Assembly (NCBI GenBank): GCA_023627715.1
Contig: JAMAHW010000025.1
Coordinates: 1 to 64,000 of the forward strand
DNA from: Periconia sp. R9002
Taxonomy: Eukaryota; Ascomycota; Dothideomycetes; Pleosporales; Periconiaceae
DNA: 64,000 nt
Reading direction: 5' to 3'
Shown here: one piece after another, positions 23,031-34,609 of the stretch
Numbering within the stretch: position 1 is the first letter of the stretch
Layout of the letters: each line of letters opens with the position of its first letter
Notes under the pieces: generated by a model
Told to the model about the DNA's origin: nothing
The model's database searches: none
Seen by the model: the letters and a program-made list of their open reading frames with translations, nothing else
Position numbers and translations under genes: made by a program

Positions 23031-24109
23031 CGAGGCCATTGTATGCTTAGGTTCACTCGGCTCACTGTATACGCGCAGCTTCGTACGGATACACACTGGC
23101 GTGAACTTCGATGGAGACGTTCTCCAAGATTGTCCTGCAAGGCTCTGGAGAGCCGTGGAAGAGCTGGAGATGAGCTTGCTGAAGGAGGCACGAATCCAGT
23201 AACGGTGGTCCGACGGTAAAATGAAGTGCGACTGTACGCGTGATAGCTTCGGTCCTATAAGACATCCTAGACATGCGGGTACAACAACCCAATAGCGATC
23301 AGCTACCCTCTTCGAATGATTGCATGCGCACATGGAAAAGGGTGTAGACATGGTCACGACATGCGACTCGATCTCGGATGCTGGCGGAACAGATAGTTAC
23401 GCAGGCGTTTTGTCCTGTAGAACAGGTGATCGTCAAGTTTTACAGCTTTAGAAACAGCCTATCTATCGACTGCAGCGTTACACTGATTTTATTCCCATGC
23501 TGTTTGTAACGTCGAGATTGCTGTTTGCCCCTCCGGCTAAAATGGTGGTTCAGCACACCCCATCAGCGACATACCTTAAGTACGTAACAACACCTCGCCC
23601 TGCGGACTTGGCGACCTTTAACATACGCGACCTTCAGCATACGCAGCTTCCCGGCAACAGCATTCAAACTCTGCTGGCAGGAGTACAAGGATGGAAGGTT
23701 GAAGATCTCGCACGAGAAGCAATGGTAATTAATATACATACTTCTGCATGCCAAAACTTAGCCAGGGGTCATGGGGTTAATTATTGCGAGGACATTCGCT
23801 TCACGTAGGATGGAATGTATTAACAGATGCAGTCCAACTTTCGCCGAGCCAATGACTACAACAGGCTTAGCCTCCTCCTACCTGCCCCAAGAAGCACGTT
23901 GAATCGACGGAAATAGTTGCGATCCAGGTTCAACAGGCACCTCCTCTACTATAGCATTCCGTCTCTCCGCTTCCTACTTTGGGCAACGGAACATCGTACA
24001 CTGCATGCACAGCGACGATCTCGCATTCACGCCCTACACGTACGATAAACTATAGTTATAAAACATTGGCATACCGCTGTGATTGTGTCTCGAGCATAGC
24101 AGACTAAAC
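23031..24109 (+). other. Possible decayed coding scraps
   Basis: Several short plus-strand stretches read like real protein but do not join into a gene: 22990-23204 (LYTRSFVRIHTGVNFDGDV, ending LLKEARIQ), about 23340-23451 (GVDMVTTCDSISDAGGTDS) and 23497-23724 (PADLATFNIRDLQHTQLPG, ending EDLAREAM before a GTAATT). Stops separate them. No family is recognised. They may be remnants of one gene damaged together with the lectin pseudogene, or chance frames. Confidence 0.25.
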
Positions 24110-25381
24110 ATGAAGACTTCAGCACTCATCGCAGTTATTCCAGCCATACTAGGTGTCGCCGAGGGCCATTGTATGTCCACACTTGGCACCAGCCCCGTTC
24201 AGAGCACTGACAAAGCATCCAGGGATATGGGCTCGGGTAGCCCACAATGGAGTCTGGCAAGAGCCTCTACAATACCTCCGGTGAGTCTGTGCCGAATAAA
24301 ACTTCACGTCGACGACATACTCATTCAAGATGTCAGAAACCACACAAGTCCCTTCTGTGACGAGCCTTTACAGCCCCCAGGATACAGTGGGACTCCCTGT
24401 CGCCAAGCGTCATGGCCACACTACGCGTTTGACCTGCCCAACTCCGTCCGCTGCGGCCGCGGGACCATCGAGCACGGCGTGACCACGGATACGCTCAAAG
24501 TTAAAGCTGGCGACACGCTCGAGGTCCAGCAAGTGCGCGCCTCCCCGGAGGACTTCGACCAGCCGTCTTACAAGACCATTTTCGAGTGCAGCTCTGGACC
24601 TGGTGCTTGTTGCGAGGGCTATGGTGCCTGCTCGTTCTGGAACGGAATCGAGGTATGTTTGACCTACCTAGCCGTTGTAAATCCGCTTGCCAAAGAAGTG
24701 TATCGCTGATGTCCACGCTAGCAACCGATAGACTTCAACCACTGGGGTCCAAGAACCATCCATCTCTCCAAGGTGCCAGAGGGCCAAGACGTAACCACGT
24801 ACGATGGCTCTGGAGAATGGATCAAGATCGATACGCAAGGCGTGGACGTGGTGAACAAAAGTATGCACTGGCATATGTACGTCGGTGATAACAACCTGCC
24901 GCCTCGGGTACGTCCGTCCCATCATCACCGCTTTACTGTACTACCTACCAGCTTATCAATACGTGCACGCTAGGCGCCCTTTAAAATCCCCAAGCAAACA
25001 CCCGCTGGCCAGTACCTAATGCGCATCGACCTCATGTGGCCCGGAACCAAAGAATACCAACAAAACGATGCGCAGATGTATCCCGGGTGTGCGCAGATCG
25101 AGGTCGAGAGTGAATACACTGGATCGCTTCCTGAAGGCGGAGTGAAGATTCCCGAGGATTTGGCTACTGGTAAACCTGGTGAGTCCCGTCCCCGTCCTTG
25201 GTGTGAAATTGAGAAGGAAGATGGAGCGCGCGCGCGCGGTGCTAATGAATGTGTGCCAGGAACGCTGATGAGTGAGGCTATGCAAAACTTTCAGAAGGTG
25301 GATGAGGATTATGAGTATCCTGGGGGGCCGCTTTGGGATGGCGAGAAGTTGGTCCAGGATCGTCCGCCGGCGTTTCCGTAG
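24110..25381 (+). CDS. AA9-like lytic polysaccharide monooxygenase
   Basis: Secreted copper enzyme of the AA9 (former GH61) type, which oxidatively cleaves cellulose or related glucans. Six exons, 24110-24170, 24223-24280, 24337-24652, 24722-24907, 24974-25178 and 25260-25381, join in frame to 315 aa. A 19-residue signal peptide ends at Gly19, leaving His20 as the mature N-terminal histidine of the copper brace (GH|W). Family sequence follows: WARVAHNGVWQEPLQYLR, DLPNSVRCGRG, LSKVPEGQDVTTYDGSGEW, FKIPKQTPAGQYLMRIDL and AQMYPGCAQIEVES (the conserved Y/CAQ strand). There is no carbohydrate-binding module; the tail continues to YPGGPLWDGEKLVQ. It belongs to a divergent AA9 subgroup with an extended C-terminus. 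Substrate is unknown. Confidence 0.88.
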
Positions 25382-28300
25382 GGTTGGGCGCACACACAGA
25401 TAATACAACAGTTAGTTGTAGGAACGTTTGGCGTGTTCACTCGCAGAATGACAAACTTGGGCTATAGGATGGCATAGGAGGCGAAAGCATCATTTATACG
25501 ATTCGAGACACATTGCGGTTCGATTGGGAGCCTAGTACACCTTTCAAGATATCTATTTGAGCAAATCCTGACTCTTGATGCAAAATATGGAGAATCTAGG
25601 CTACTACTACGGGGAACCACGACTTATCGTTGATGGGGGCAGCGATCTATAGTGCATATTCATAGTAAAGCTTATTCGCAAAGTCCACTACGCTGCCTGA
25701 AAAAGATACTTGGAGCATTTTCGGGCTACGTGCCTGCTGCCGCAGGGGCGGAGCTTTGCACTTGGTTCTACGACGCGAGGTATATGCCCTCGCGCGATAG
25801 TGTCTCATGAATCTGCATTCTGTCCAAGGGTGTCTTCTGTGACTTCTGGTCCGCTGTGTTACATGTGGGGACTTGAGGGAACGTATGACGTCTTCGCCTC
25901 TCGTGTGTCAGAGAAAGAGAAAGTGTTATGATATGGATTGATGGCCATTTGCATTAATCAACAAGATAACGACGAAAAATGTATTCAGGTTAAGATGATG
26001 CGAAGCATCTACAAACGAGCTACAAGTGTAATATTCTAGCTCGGATAGCAAGAGCAACACGATAAGGCTGCTTTTCGTTTGATGAATGTCTTTGTTAAAA
26101 AATATAAAATTTTCTCTAATCTCGAGCCGTTCAGGGGCAAGTCTTTAGCTTGAATAGGTCTTCCCTCGAATGATGAGGTATGGATCGGTGGGGCCTCACT
26201 TTTGTCTCGTCCATGGTTTGGGCGGGTTTAGATCGTACAAGGGTTTTTGAACGCGACTTAATTAATATTCATGACTAGAGATCTGAGAATCCCAAGCGAC
26301 CTCCTCATCTGGTTCGCATTCGCCACGGGAATATGTAGTACTATCGGACAGGTTGTCGCATTGCATAACGTGAATATTCGTAACAACAGGGACCTTGTGT
26401 TGAGACCTTTTGCGCCCAGTATTGATACCACAGTTCGCACAACTAGAGGAGTTGAGGACACTCGAACCGTAGACTTATGGACATGAAGCCAGCTACTTGG
26501 AGCCACGGATTCTCGTGATCGAGTTTTCGCACTGTTGTCGACACAGACTACAGTGAGCATGGACATAGTCGACTATAGCAAAGATGTACCGACCGTACAC
26601 ACATCGATCGCGGAAATGACTCTGGCTATTCCAGTGTCATGGATAGATTGGGTACGGATCAACCCCTAGAAAACTTGAGAATAGCCCTCTATCAAAGAAG
26701 AAAGAGCGTACAAGTAGGTTTCTGGCCTGCAGCAAGACTAAGAGTTTGCACCTTACCAAGCCTATCAGGCTGGGTACCTAATTGGGGAGGCCGGCAGGGT
26801 TCAGATTCGTCCCCCCTTTGACACGATACTTTCCTGTCACTTCCTGGTTTACTCGGGATTATAGTCATGCCATTGTTCAGGGCAAGGTGGGCTGGTGTCG
26901 GCAATCTACAAAGTCTTGTGCGACATCACCGAAGTAGTTCGGGAAGATATCCTTAACGGCATCAATCGGTGTAGTCGTTAGACCTCTTCTGCCTAGTGGT
27001 GGCTATCTACGTCGAAACTGTGACGAAAGTGCCGAACGTGCTGACTTGGCCGACCGACTGTCTTTCTAAGTGTGGGCGGAGGTGCAATCAAATCAGGCAA
27101 GATAATAAATGAGCCCCCGGGTGAAGTGAAGTGGACGGGTTATGCTGTTTGCCACCCATTTGTCGACTGTGCACTGCTTGGAAAAAACGATTTACGATAG
27201 TAGTAATGACAAGGTCTTCAGCACCATCAATATAGGCGGCGCGGGGGTGCGTAGGTAGTGCGGTTGTCGAATCTCTCGCCCATGCATACATACACGCTAT
27301 TTTTGGCATCCTAGCTTACTTGTTCAACTCTCGATCATTCTTTAGTCTGATCCAAGCATGTAATATCCAGAATGAAATCAAATTGGACGGCATTTGACGT
27401 CCAATTCGCGCTCTGGAGTTAGGTGACAAAGGAGCCCGAACAGTCCCGTGAAACCGCAGTGGACCCGCGGCTGATGGTGTGAAATCTAGCAAAACGCTCG
27501 AGTCGGTTTGTTGAGTCTCCAATCGTTCGGTTCCCCTTACGCAAGTCGACTCCTTGTCAGCCAGCGGGAATTGTTGAGGGGCCAATACAAAACCACCTCC
27601 CCCACCCACCCTTCTTATTCCTCTGTATCAAATAATCAAATAATTAATAAAGGAAGGAATATATACATAGAAAAACTAGTGCTAATGCTAGTGCTAGTGA
27701 GACTGATATATATTCATGTATGTGAAGTGTTTAGTTGCGTGGGGGGGTTGGTGGGAGTTTACGATAGCACGGTGGAAAGATTAACTGAGGGTAGGAACAG
27801 TACATAGGTGGGAGGGTGGGTGAGGAGGGGAGGGGAAGGTAGTATGGGATAAGGATGTAAATATGTAAGTACATGTAAGAGCAGGTGAGCAGGATACGAT
27901 TCCTGTGCGTTAGCATAACTTTTTCATCAAAAGCCTTTTCCTTTCCTTCCCTTTGAACAGAAAAGGGGCAAAGAAATTCACACGAGCACACCCCCGCATT
28001 CATGTTTTCCAAAAATTTTAATATAATATAACATTTTCTCAATATGCTATACTTCGCTATGTACTAAACTAAAAAGAAACAGAAACAAAAAAAAAAAAAC
28101 GCCGATTAAAATGCTAGAGACACGTCCCCTTGCCCTGCAGGGAGAACCATGTATGCTAATATACCAACGCCGATGTAAATGCTCGTCAAGATGAATGCGA
28201 TGATTACCGAGAAAAAAGAGGTTTGAAAGGTCGTAGAGTTTCGTGAGAAAAGAAGAAGAGGGGGTCGTTCAAGGGGGTGGTTGGTGTGTCGGAGGGGTGA

Positions 28301-28561
28301 AGAAGTGAAGGGATAAAGAAGAGAATGTGTGTGAGGGAGTGTGAGAAGGGGGGTAGAAAGAGTGAGCGAGGGTGAGACAACAAGACATTACAAAAAGAGT
28401 GACGTGACGTGACGCGACGTGACAGATGGGGACCATGAACCCAGCAAGCAGCCCCCTCTTGAAAAATAAACAAACATCAACCAACCAAGCGAATGCGAGA
28501 AAACGACCGAAGAATAAAAGAGGAAGCCAGAGTAGACTCATTACCAGCACACCCTGTCTCT
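25382..28561. other. Gene-free 3.2 kb
   Basis: No supported gene on either strand; open frames are short and carry no recognisable sequence. The right end holds the 3' flank of the conserved protein, with short repeats (GCTAGTGCTAATG-like near 27675, GACGTGACGTGACGCGACG at about 28400-28420). Confidence 0.5.
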
Positions 28562-30370
28562 CTAAGACAGACTGCCCTTCCTCCTGCCACGTCCACACTC
28601 CCGCTTGCTCAGCGGGTCCTCGGGCAACACCCACCCACGCACGCGCTTGGCCTCACGCTTCTCGCCCATCTGCGGCTTGGGGATCCAGGCGTCCTTCTCA
28701 ATGACGTGCTGCCTCGTGAGTGCTGCGGGGCCGCCGACATCCATGCGCCACGAGCCCATGCCGTCGAAGGGGTTTTCCTTGGCGAGCATGTGGAGGTACC
28801 AGAGGGCGAGTGCGGCCGTCATGGGAATTTCGGACGAGTCGGAGGGCGGGGAGGATGTCGAGGTGGAGAGGCGGATAGGCGCCGAGACTTCAAGGTACCC
28901 GAAGATGGGCACGCCGGCTGTGGCGTTGACGGTGGAGGGGTCGACACTCGACACATCGGATGGCCCACCGCAGCGGACGCAGAGCAGCTCAATCTCGGTG
29001 ATGATGAAGCCGTAGCGGCAGCCGTGCTCGCGCATCATGCGCTGCAAGTGCGCGAGACCTTGCAGGTAGAGGACCTGCTTGGGTGGGGACTCGGAGCGCA
29101 TGCCCGTGTTCCATGCGTCGTAGCACTTGACGAGTCCGACGACGCGGCCACGCGCATCGCCATGGACCGTCTTCTCGTAGTCGGACGGGTAGCTTGAGAT
29201 GAAGTCTGGTTGGGCGCGCGCACCAGGGACGGACTTGACGCCGCGCATGACCATGTGCGTGGTCCCTTGGGCGACCTTGAGCGCAGCGTTGATCTTGGTG
29301 GTGTAGTGCGCCGTGTAGATGTCGTGGAGGGCGGACTCGTTGTCGGGTTGCGGGTTCTGGCGTGGGGGTTCGGGAAGGCAGTCGGAGGTAATGGGAACTT
29401 CAAGGAGGGGGAGCACAGAAGGGATGGAGGTGAGCTTGGGGATGGTGAAGTCGGACCAGCTGCGCAGGTTGCGCACGTCCCACCAGAAGTGCGTGTTGAC
29501 GCCCCGGGGTTGCGCGGTGAGGCGGCGGACGAGGGCCGGGGACGGGTTGGGGGATGTGAGGTAGGAGAGGAGGGATGAGGTGGGCATCACCGGGAAGCTA
29601 TCAAAGCCGACGTCGGCGGAGAAGGGGTACTGGACGGCAGGGGCCTGCTCGAAGTCGGGGAAGTTGAAGTCTTGTGACGCAGGGGGGTTGGAGGTCGCAT
29701 AGGAAATCTCCTGATATTGGGGGATGGTGGAAGGAAGAGCGGTAACGAGGTTCATGTTGGGTTGGGCAGCGCTGGAGGATGTCACATAGGTGGGGAGGTT
29801 GCGATACGTGGGGAATCCATAGCGGCTGATGACCGACTCATCGATGCTGCCGGCAGAGCCAGCGCGTGCGTGCCTGTTGAGTCCAGAAGTAGAATGCGAG
29901 CGGCCGTGGACGGCAATGGAAGCGCGGCGAGGCTCATTGGCAAAGACGATGGGAGAGTTGAGGGTGGAGGTGATGCCCAAGTCATAGGAGGAAGTTGAAG
30001 CGGGAGAGGTGAGGGAGCTGCCGACATTGTGGTTGGCAAAGGGACTTGAGCCTCTCCGCATCATGGAGGTTGGGCGAGAGTAAGGGCTGTAGGCTGATCC
30101 ATAGCTCATGCTGGAAGCGGTAGACGTCGTCCGGCGATGTCTGACCGGGCCTCCGGTGGGCTCCGCGATCTGGTCCTGGGTCCGGACCTTGGGAAGAAGA
30201 AGCGGACCAGTTTGTCGAATGGGCGACCGCGGTGGGGAGGTGTTGGCTGTGTAGTGGGAACCGGCGGGTGAGGCACCTTGGGAGTAGAAGCCGGCGTCTG
30301 ATACTGAGCCAACACTGCCGGGGAGGTAGTTGAAAGAGGTGGTGGGGGGAGTTGTTTGGCGGTTGAACAT
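28562..30370 (-). CDS. Conserved fungal protein of unknown function
   Basis: Single-exon frame of 602 codons from ATG 30370 (MFNRQTTPPTTSF). The frame is open 25 codons further up but the pattern Ser/Thr/Pro-rich-from-start fits 30370 better. The first 250 residues are disordered (Ser, Pro, Thr, Gly with RRTTSTASS and RRGSSPF sites that look phosphorylatable). From about 290 there is a folded region with motifs that recur in a widely shared but unnamed ascomycete family: VNTHFWWDVRNLRSWSDF, HGDARGRVVGLVKCYDAWN, AHLQRMMREHGCRYGFIITE, LALWYLHMLAKENP, GGPAALTRQHVIEKDAWIPK and EKREAKRVRGWVLPEDPL. Relatives are sometimes labelled sialidase without support; no sialidase Asp-boxes are seen here. Function unknown. 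Confidence 0.8.
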   Translation of the reverse strand: MFNRQTTPPTTSFNYLPGSVGSVSDAGFYSQGASPAGSHYTANTSPPRSPIRQTGPLLLPKVRTQDQIAEPTGGPVRHRRTTSTASSMSYGSAYSPYSRPTSMMRRGSSPFANHNVGSSLTSPASTSSYDLGITSTLNSPIVFANEPRRASIAVHGRSHSTSGLNRHARAGSAGSIDESVISRYGFPTYRNLPTYVTSSSAAQPNMNLVTALPSTIPQYQEISYATSNPPASQDFNFPDFEQAPAVQYPFSADVGFDSFPVMPTSSLLSYLTSPNPSPALVRRLTAQPRGVNTHFWWDVRNLRSWSDFTIPKLTSIPSVLPLLEVPITSDCLPEPPRQNPQPDNESALHDIYTAHYTTKINAALKVAQGTTHMVMRGVKSVPGARAQPDFISSYPSDYEKTVHGDARGRVVGLVKCYDAWNTGMRSESPPKQVLYLQGLAHLQRMMREHGCRYGFIITEIELLCVRCGGPSDVSSVDPSTVNATAGVPIFGYLEVSAPIRLSTSTSSPPSDSSEIPMTAALALWYLHMLAKENPFDGMGSWRMDVGGPAALTRQHVIEKDAWIPKPQMGEKREAKRVRGWVLPEDPLSKRECGRGRRKGSLS

Positions 30371-32745
30371 TGTGAAATACAGAGATGCTACCAGACTGAA
30401 GAACCGTGTCAGGGTGAATTCAATACATGCACTTGATCGACTCACGCTTTTGTTGTCGTTTTTTTGGCAGGAAGGCGAAGAGATTATTGATTGATTGCGA
30501 TGCGATATTAGGGACAGAGACCAGCTCCAGCAAATCTAAAGACAAGAAGGCAAAAGAGAAGGAGATGAAGAGAAAGGGAAAAGGTCGTCGCCTTCGTATC
30601 AAGAAAGGAAGTGCACACAGCAGAGAAGATGAATGCTTGAAGAACTGCAGATGTGCGGCGAAGTCATGGGTACTTGTACTTGTCGGGAGTGAAGTCGCGG
30701 CATCGAGTGGCTCACAGCGCGCGACCCCGTAACGGTTTAGCGACTAAAACATTCTGAAACGCGATTCAAAGAGTTCCAGAGAACGGGGCCTGAGGAACGG
30801 TTAGTTCAGCGATCGGGCGCGTGTATCACCATGTCACCGTATCCCCCCATGCGACGTGAAACAAGCGGCTGGTGGGCGAGTGGGCAGGATGACGGAACGA
30901 AAACGAGTCTACGTTGACAGCAAGGCTACTATTCTTGCAGCAGAGAGCACCGAATGGGGAAAGGTCGGGAGGGAGAGAAGCATGGTGAGTGGGTGGATTG
31001 CGGTGAGGTTGCAGAGAAAAGAGTCCAAATGGGGAAGAGCGGGCAGTCTAGGGCGACGCGCTGCAGATGGGGGGGGCGGTTGGCTAAGTTGAAACCGGGA
31101 AGGCGAGGGCCGTCTTTGGGAGTGCAAAGTGAGGGAATATTCCAAAGGTCAACAAGATGGCGGCAGTTTGAGGTGGTGAAGGTAGGTGGTGAAGTTGTGG
31201 TTGGGTGTAGACGTCGAGTGTTTAGCGCCCGGCCGGGCTTGGCTTGGCTTCCGGCAGCGCGTGGGGCGTGGTTAGCGTGACAGGGCGATGGGCGTAATCA
31301 TCGGAAACACGTTGGGATGGGCCAATCATGTCGATTCAATACGGCATTACGAGGCGGTATACTAGATGGAGAGCTAACTCCCTTTAGCGGTATAGCGTGG
31401 CTTCTCCACAATGCAGTATGCAAGCCGTTAAGAGTCATAGCCTGGCGACCAGGGGCACAAGAGCAAACGATTGGGCCACGACACTCGATAGTTTCGTTTC
31501 CATCCACTGTTTCCCCCACTCCAAGACGTTCCCGTCTTTCTTCTGTATGCACATCTACACCGACAATGGTGACTCACACATGGCGACGAGGTCAAATCGC
31601 GACTATAACACGCTCATGGAGAACCACCTCACACCGCGTCAACAGTCGGACGCGTTGTTGAATGCACAAATTTTCGTCCTCACTCGTCTTCGGGGTCCAA
31701 CGCATCCCCCCTTCGTCCAAGGCCACATCAACCCACCACCTCACCTTCCCTTCTCTATGCGCCCAACCTTCATGAGACGATCAATTCTCGAAACGCTATT
31801 ATTTCTCTGCCCACATTTCCTCCGTCCACGCCGCCTCACCCACCATCAATCCGTTAAAAAAAACACTCTTAAGCGCCCACCATTCGCCTGACCAGCTACC
31901 CATCATGAATGACCTTCGCACCACCCTACGAAGCGCCGACCTCATTTCCGACCACCATGAGGCTCTTTCTTTTCCCGTCTCCCGGGCCCGTCCCAGATTC
32001 ATTTCCCCAAGTACCCAGATCCGGATGCTTTTCCCAGGCGCCAAGGCCTACCGCCCTAACCCCGCCCACCACACCTGATTTTCTTTCCCCTCTAAGCGCC
32101 CACTACCCAGAACAAGTAGCACACGCCCATTATTTTTGCACCCTTTTACTTACGCTTTAGGTTTCAACAAGACTTAACCCAGCGCTTTGTCCCCAAAATT
32201 AGCCCAAACCGGAATCCACACGTACCGGATCCGGCGCTTTCTCTCACAGAAAAGAGGGTTAATTATGTCGCTTTTAGGCGACGGGTGGGCGATCCGAATG
32301 AGGCTGAGTCGGGGACTAGGTCGCTACTCGGGCCCTTTTTGCACAGTGTCGCAGTGGATCGGAGACACGAGTGAGGTGAGATGCGATGGGTTTCAGAACC
32401 GGTAATGCAAAAGATGGGAAAGAGAAAAAGGGAGCAACGTAATGCGCATTGCTTCTGCTTGACCGTTACGCGCCCGGCTCGTGTCCCCAACATTGCACAA
32501 CGCTCTGAGAGAAGGAGAGAATATTCCCCTTTTTGCGGCGCCGTGCAAGCATTCGGATTATTATCGGATGAGCATGACGATGAAGCTCTTAGCTACATGT
32601 GCATTCGGTATAGTACATTACTTCAACGGTGTCACAACAGACGGGCGCATGAGAAAAACAAAAGTTCAACAATGCTCTACGACTTACGCGCCCAGCTAGC
32701 TCCGAAGAAAGAAAGAATATTCTTTTTGCGGCGCGGTGCAAACCG

Positions 32746-33765
32746 GTTTGCTTACACGGCGTAGTGTCGCATAGGTAACTAAGTACCTAGGTACCTCACT
32801 ATCTAACACCAATTTCTACCTCTCCTCACCTGACAGTGCTCACCCTCTCCCCTTCCCCCTTCCCAAAAACAAAGAACTCCTGCACCAACCCATATCTTCC
32901 TAGCCGCCCATTTTACACTCATTTACACCTCTTCCACCATTTTTTTTCCCACCTAGATCCATACGAACATGCGATGTGTGCGGCGCAAGCCATGCATACA
33001 TACAGTTGGTACATATTCACGCCAACAACAACAACACACATACACACACTCTAGAACGGCGAGAAAAGAGGATTTTATGTAAACAGTTAATATATATGTA
33101 TGTACATCCGGTTTAGCCAAACCCTCCCTCGTTCAGGAGAGAGAAATGAAATTATTTCCGCGTTTCCGCCTTTTTCAGGTTCCTGTATCTCGCAAGCCTC
33201 ACGAGTAGACCTAAAAGAGAACTTTCCAAATGCTACCTACATTCCTTACATAAGGAAATCTACGCGCCGCGGCTCAGTTCATCTCATTCCCCCTCGGTCT
33301 TCGCATCCTTCACTCTATACCCCCTCACAGTCTCACTCACACGGAACAGGACGGGACGGGAAATCCTACCTCCCTCACATAACCTTACATAACAAAAAAC
33401 TTACGCGCCGCGGCGGCCCAGCCCCAGTTCATCTCACTTACCCTCCAAGCCCCAAGTGTTGAAAAAATAAGGAAGTGAGATGAGAAAGTATATACCTCAG
33501 TCTTCGCATCATTGTATCACTCCCCCGTCTCGTCCCCGTTCCGGGGAAATCCTACATACCTACCTCCCTACATACATACATAACAATTTCAAAGGATGCG
33601 ATGATGGATGGGAGTTTTACGTTTACGCGCCGCGCGGCCCCAGTTCAACTCATTCCTCCTCCTCCCCTTCCTTGGTAGAACATATCCATTCTTTTCCTTT
33701 CTACTGTTAGCGCAAAACAAGCAGTTCAGTTTTACCCTCTGCGACACTACGCCGTGTAAGCAAAC
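32746..33765. repeat. Perfect 26-bp inverted repeat spanning 1020 bp
   Basis: 32746-32771 (begins GTTTGCTTACACGG, ends GTGTCGCA) is exactly repeated in reverse complement at 33740-33765. The interval contains three of the TACGCGCC units and no coding frame. It looks like the terminal repeats of a small non-autonomous element, but no clear target-site duplication flanks it. Confidence 0.7.
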
Positions 33766-33787
33766 TACCTAGGTACGTACCTAGGTA
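33766..33787. repeat. Palindrome ACCTAGGTACGTACCTAGGT
   Basis: A perfect 20-bp palindrome immediately outside the right arm of the inverted repeat. A shorter version (GTACCTAGGTAC) lies at about 32785-32796, just inside the left arm. Confidence 0.75.
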
Positions 33788-34214
33788 CCTGAGGACACTA
33801 ACGTAACTCCACCTTCCAACTCTTCCCCCATCCCATTCCCCCATATCCCAATCAACGCCTGAACTGACCAAGCCAAAAAAAAAAAGGCTCAAACGTTCAC
33901 ATGCTCATGTACACAACTCTTACGCGCCGACATAGCTCACCTGATTATTTATTTTCCTTAGGCCGAGAAAACAAGGAGAAACTAACTCCCCAAGGCAAAA
34001 CAGAGGAAAGAATTGCCTCAGTTTTCTACATCAATCTTTTCCTATTCATCCTATAACCAACTCATAAACCTGCCAGCATGTGGACAAACACCTACCTAAG
34101 TAGGCAGAAGGGGAAATGCTACACAAGTTTAGGCGTTTGGTGGCTACCAACCGATCGGTGCTACCTAAAAGCGAAGAACGCTTTTCTCCGTTTACCAAAC
34201 CTGAATGTTGGATT

Positions 34215-34560
34215 ATTCCAAACCGCGTGTGAGAATCCTGTTTGAGGGTTTGAGGGTTTGTGTGTTGCGTTGAGTTCGTTGCACGTGAACCTCTACCTCA
34301 CCAAACCACACCATATCACACCACCAACAACTACCTAACCGCCGACTTCTTTCCCCCTTCCCTTCAACACCTTCAATCTTAGGCAATATTCCAAACCGCG
34401 TGGTTCCCGTTTTCTGGTTTTCAGGTTCGTGGATTGCGTTGTGCGTTAGGTGCCTGGCAGGCATGACGTTGCACGTAAACCTCATCTCACGTAAACCTCC
34501 ATCTCACGACACCCAACAACCACCACCTAACCGCCGACCTCTTCCGCTCCCCTCAACACC
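34215..34560. repeat. 173-bp imperfect tandem duplication
   Basis: 34215-34387 and 34388-34560 share their order of blocks: ATTCCAAACCGCGTG at the start, a GT-rich middle, TTGCACGT(G/A)AACCTC, then CCTAACCGCCGAC(T/C)TCTT and CCTCAACACC at the end. It lies just downstream of the 3' end of the oxidoreductase gene. Confidence 0.7.
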
Positions 34561-34609
34561 ACCACCCCCTTCTTCTCATCCTCTCTCCCCTACGCTTCAC
34601 TACGCTCCC

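Larger units (their letters stand above)
32466..33928 (+). repeat. Six dispersed TTACGCGCC units
   Basis: TACGCGCC occurs in the same orientation at 32467, 32685, 33261, 33402, 33624 and 33921, five of the six preceded by T. The first two are each followed by a GAATATTC...TTTTTGCGGCGC(C/G)GTGCAA segment (32518-32552 and 32714-32741). Three of the others are followed by a GCGG...CAGTTCA(T/A)CTCA segment. So at least two related longer units of roughly 50-120 bp are repeated, diverged. Confidence 0.7.
30371..34609. other. Gene-free 4.2 kb with many short repeats
   Basis: No supported gene. From about 32.4 kb the sequence is built of pyrimidine-rich DNA holding repeated TTACGCGCC units, an inverted repeat, palindromes and a tandem duplication, all listed separately. 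The left part (30.4-32.4 kb) shows nothing recognisable beyond the promoter of the conserved protein. Confidence 0.5.

Noticed and set aside
28493..29197. 234-codon plus-strand open frame
   Set aside because: Antisense shadow of the conserved fungal protein; G/C-rich third positions of the real gene keep the opposite strand open.
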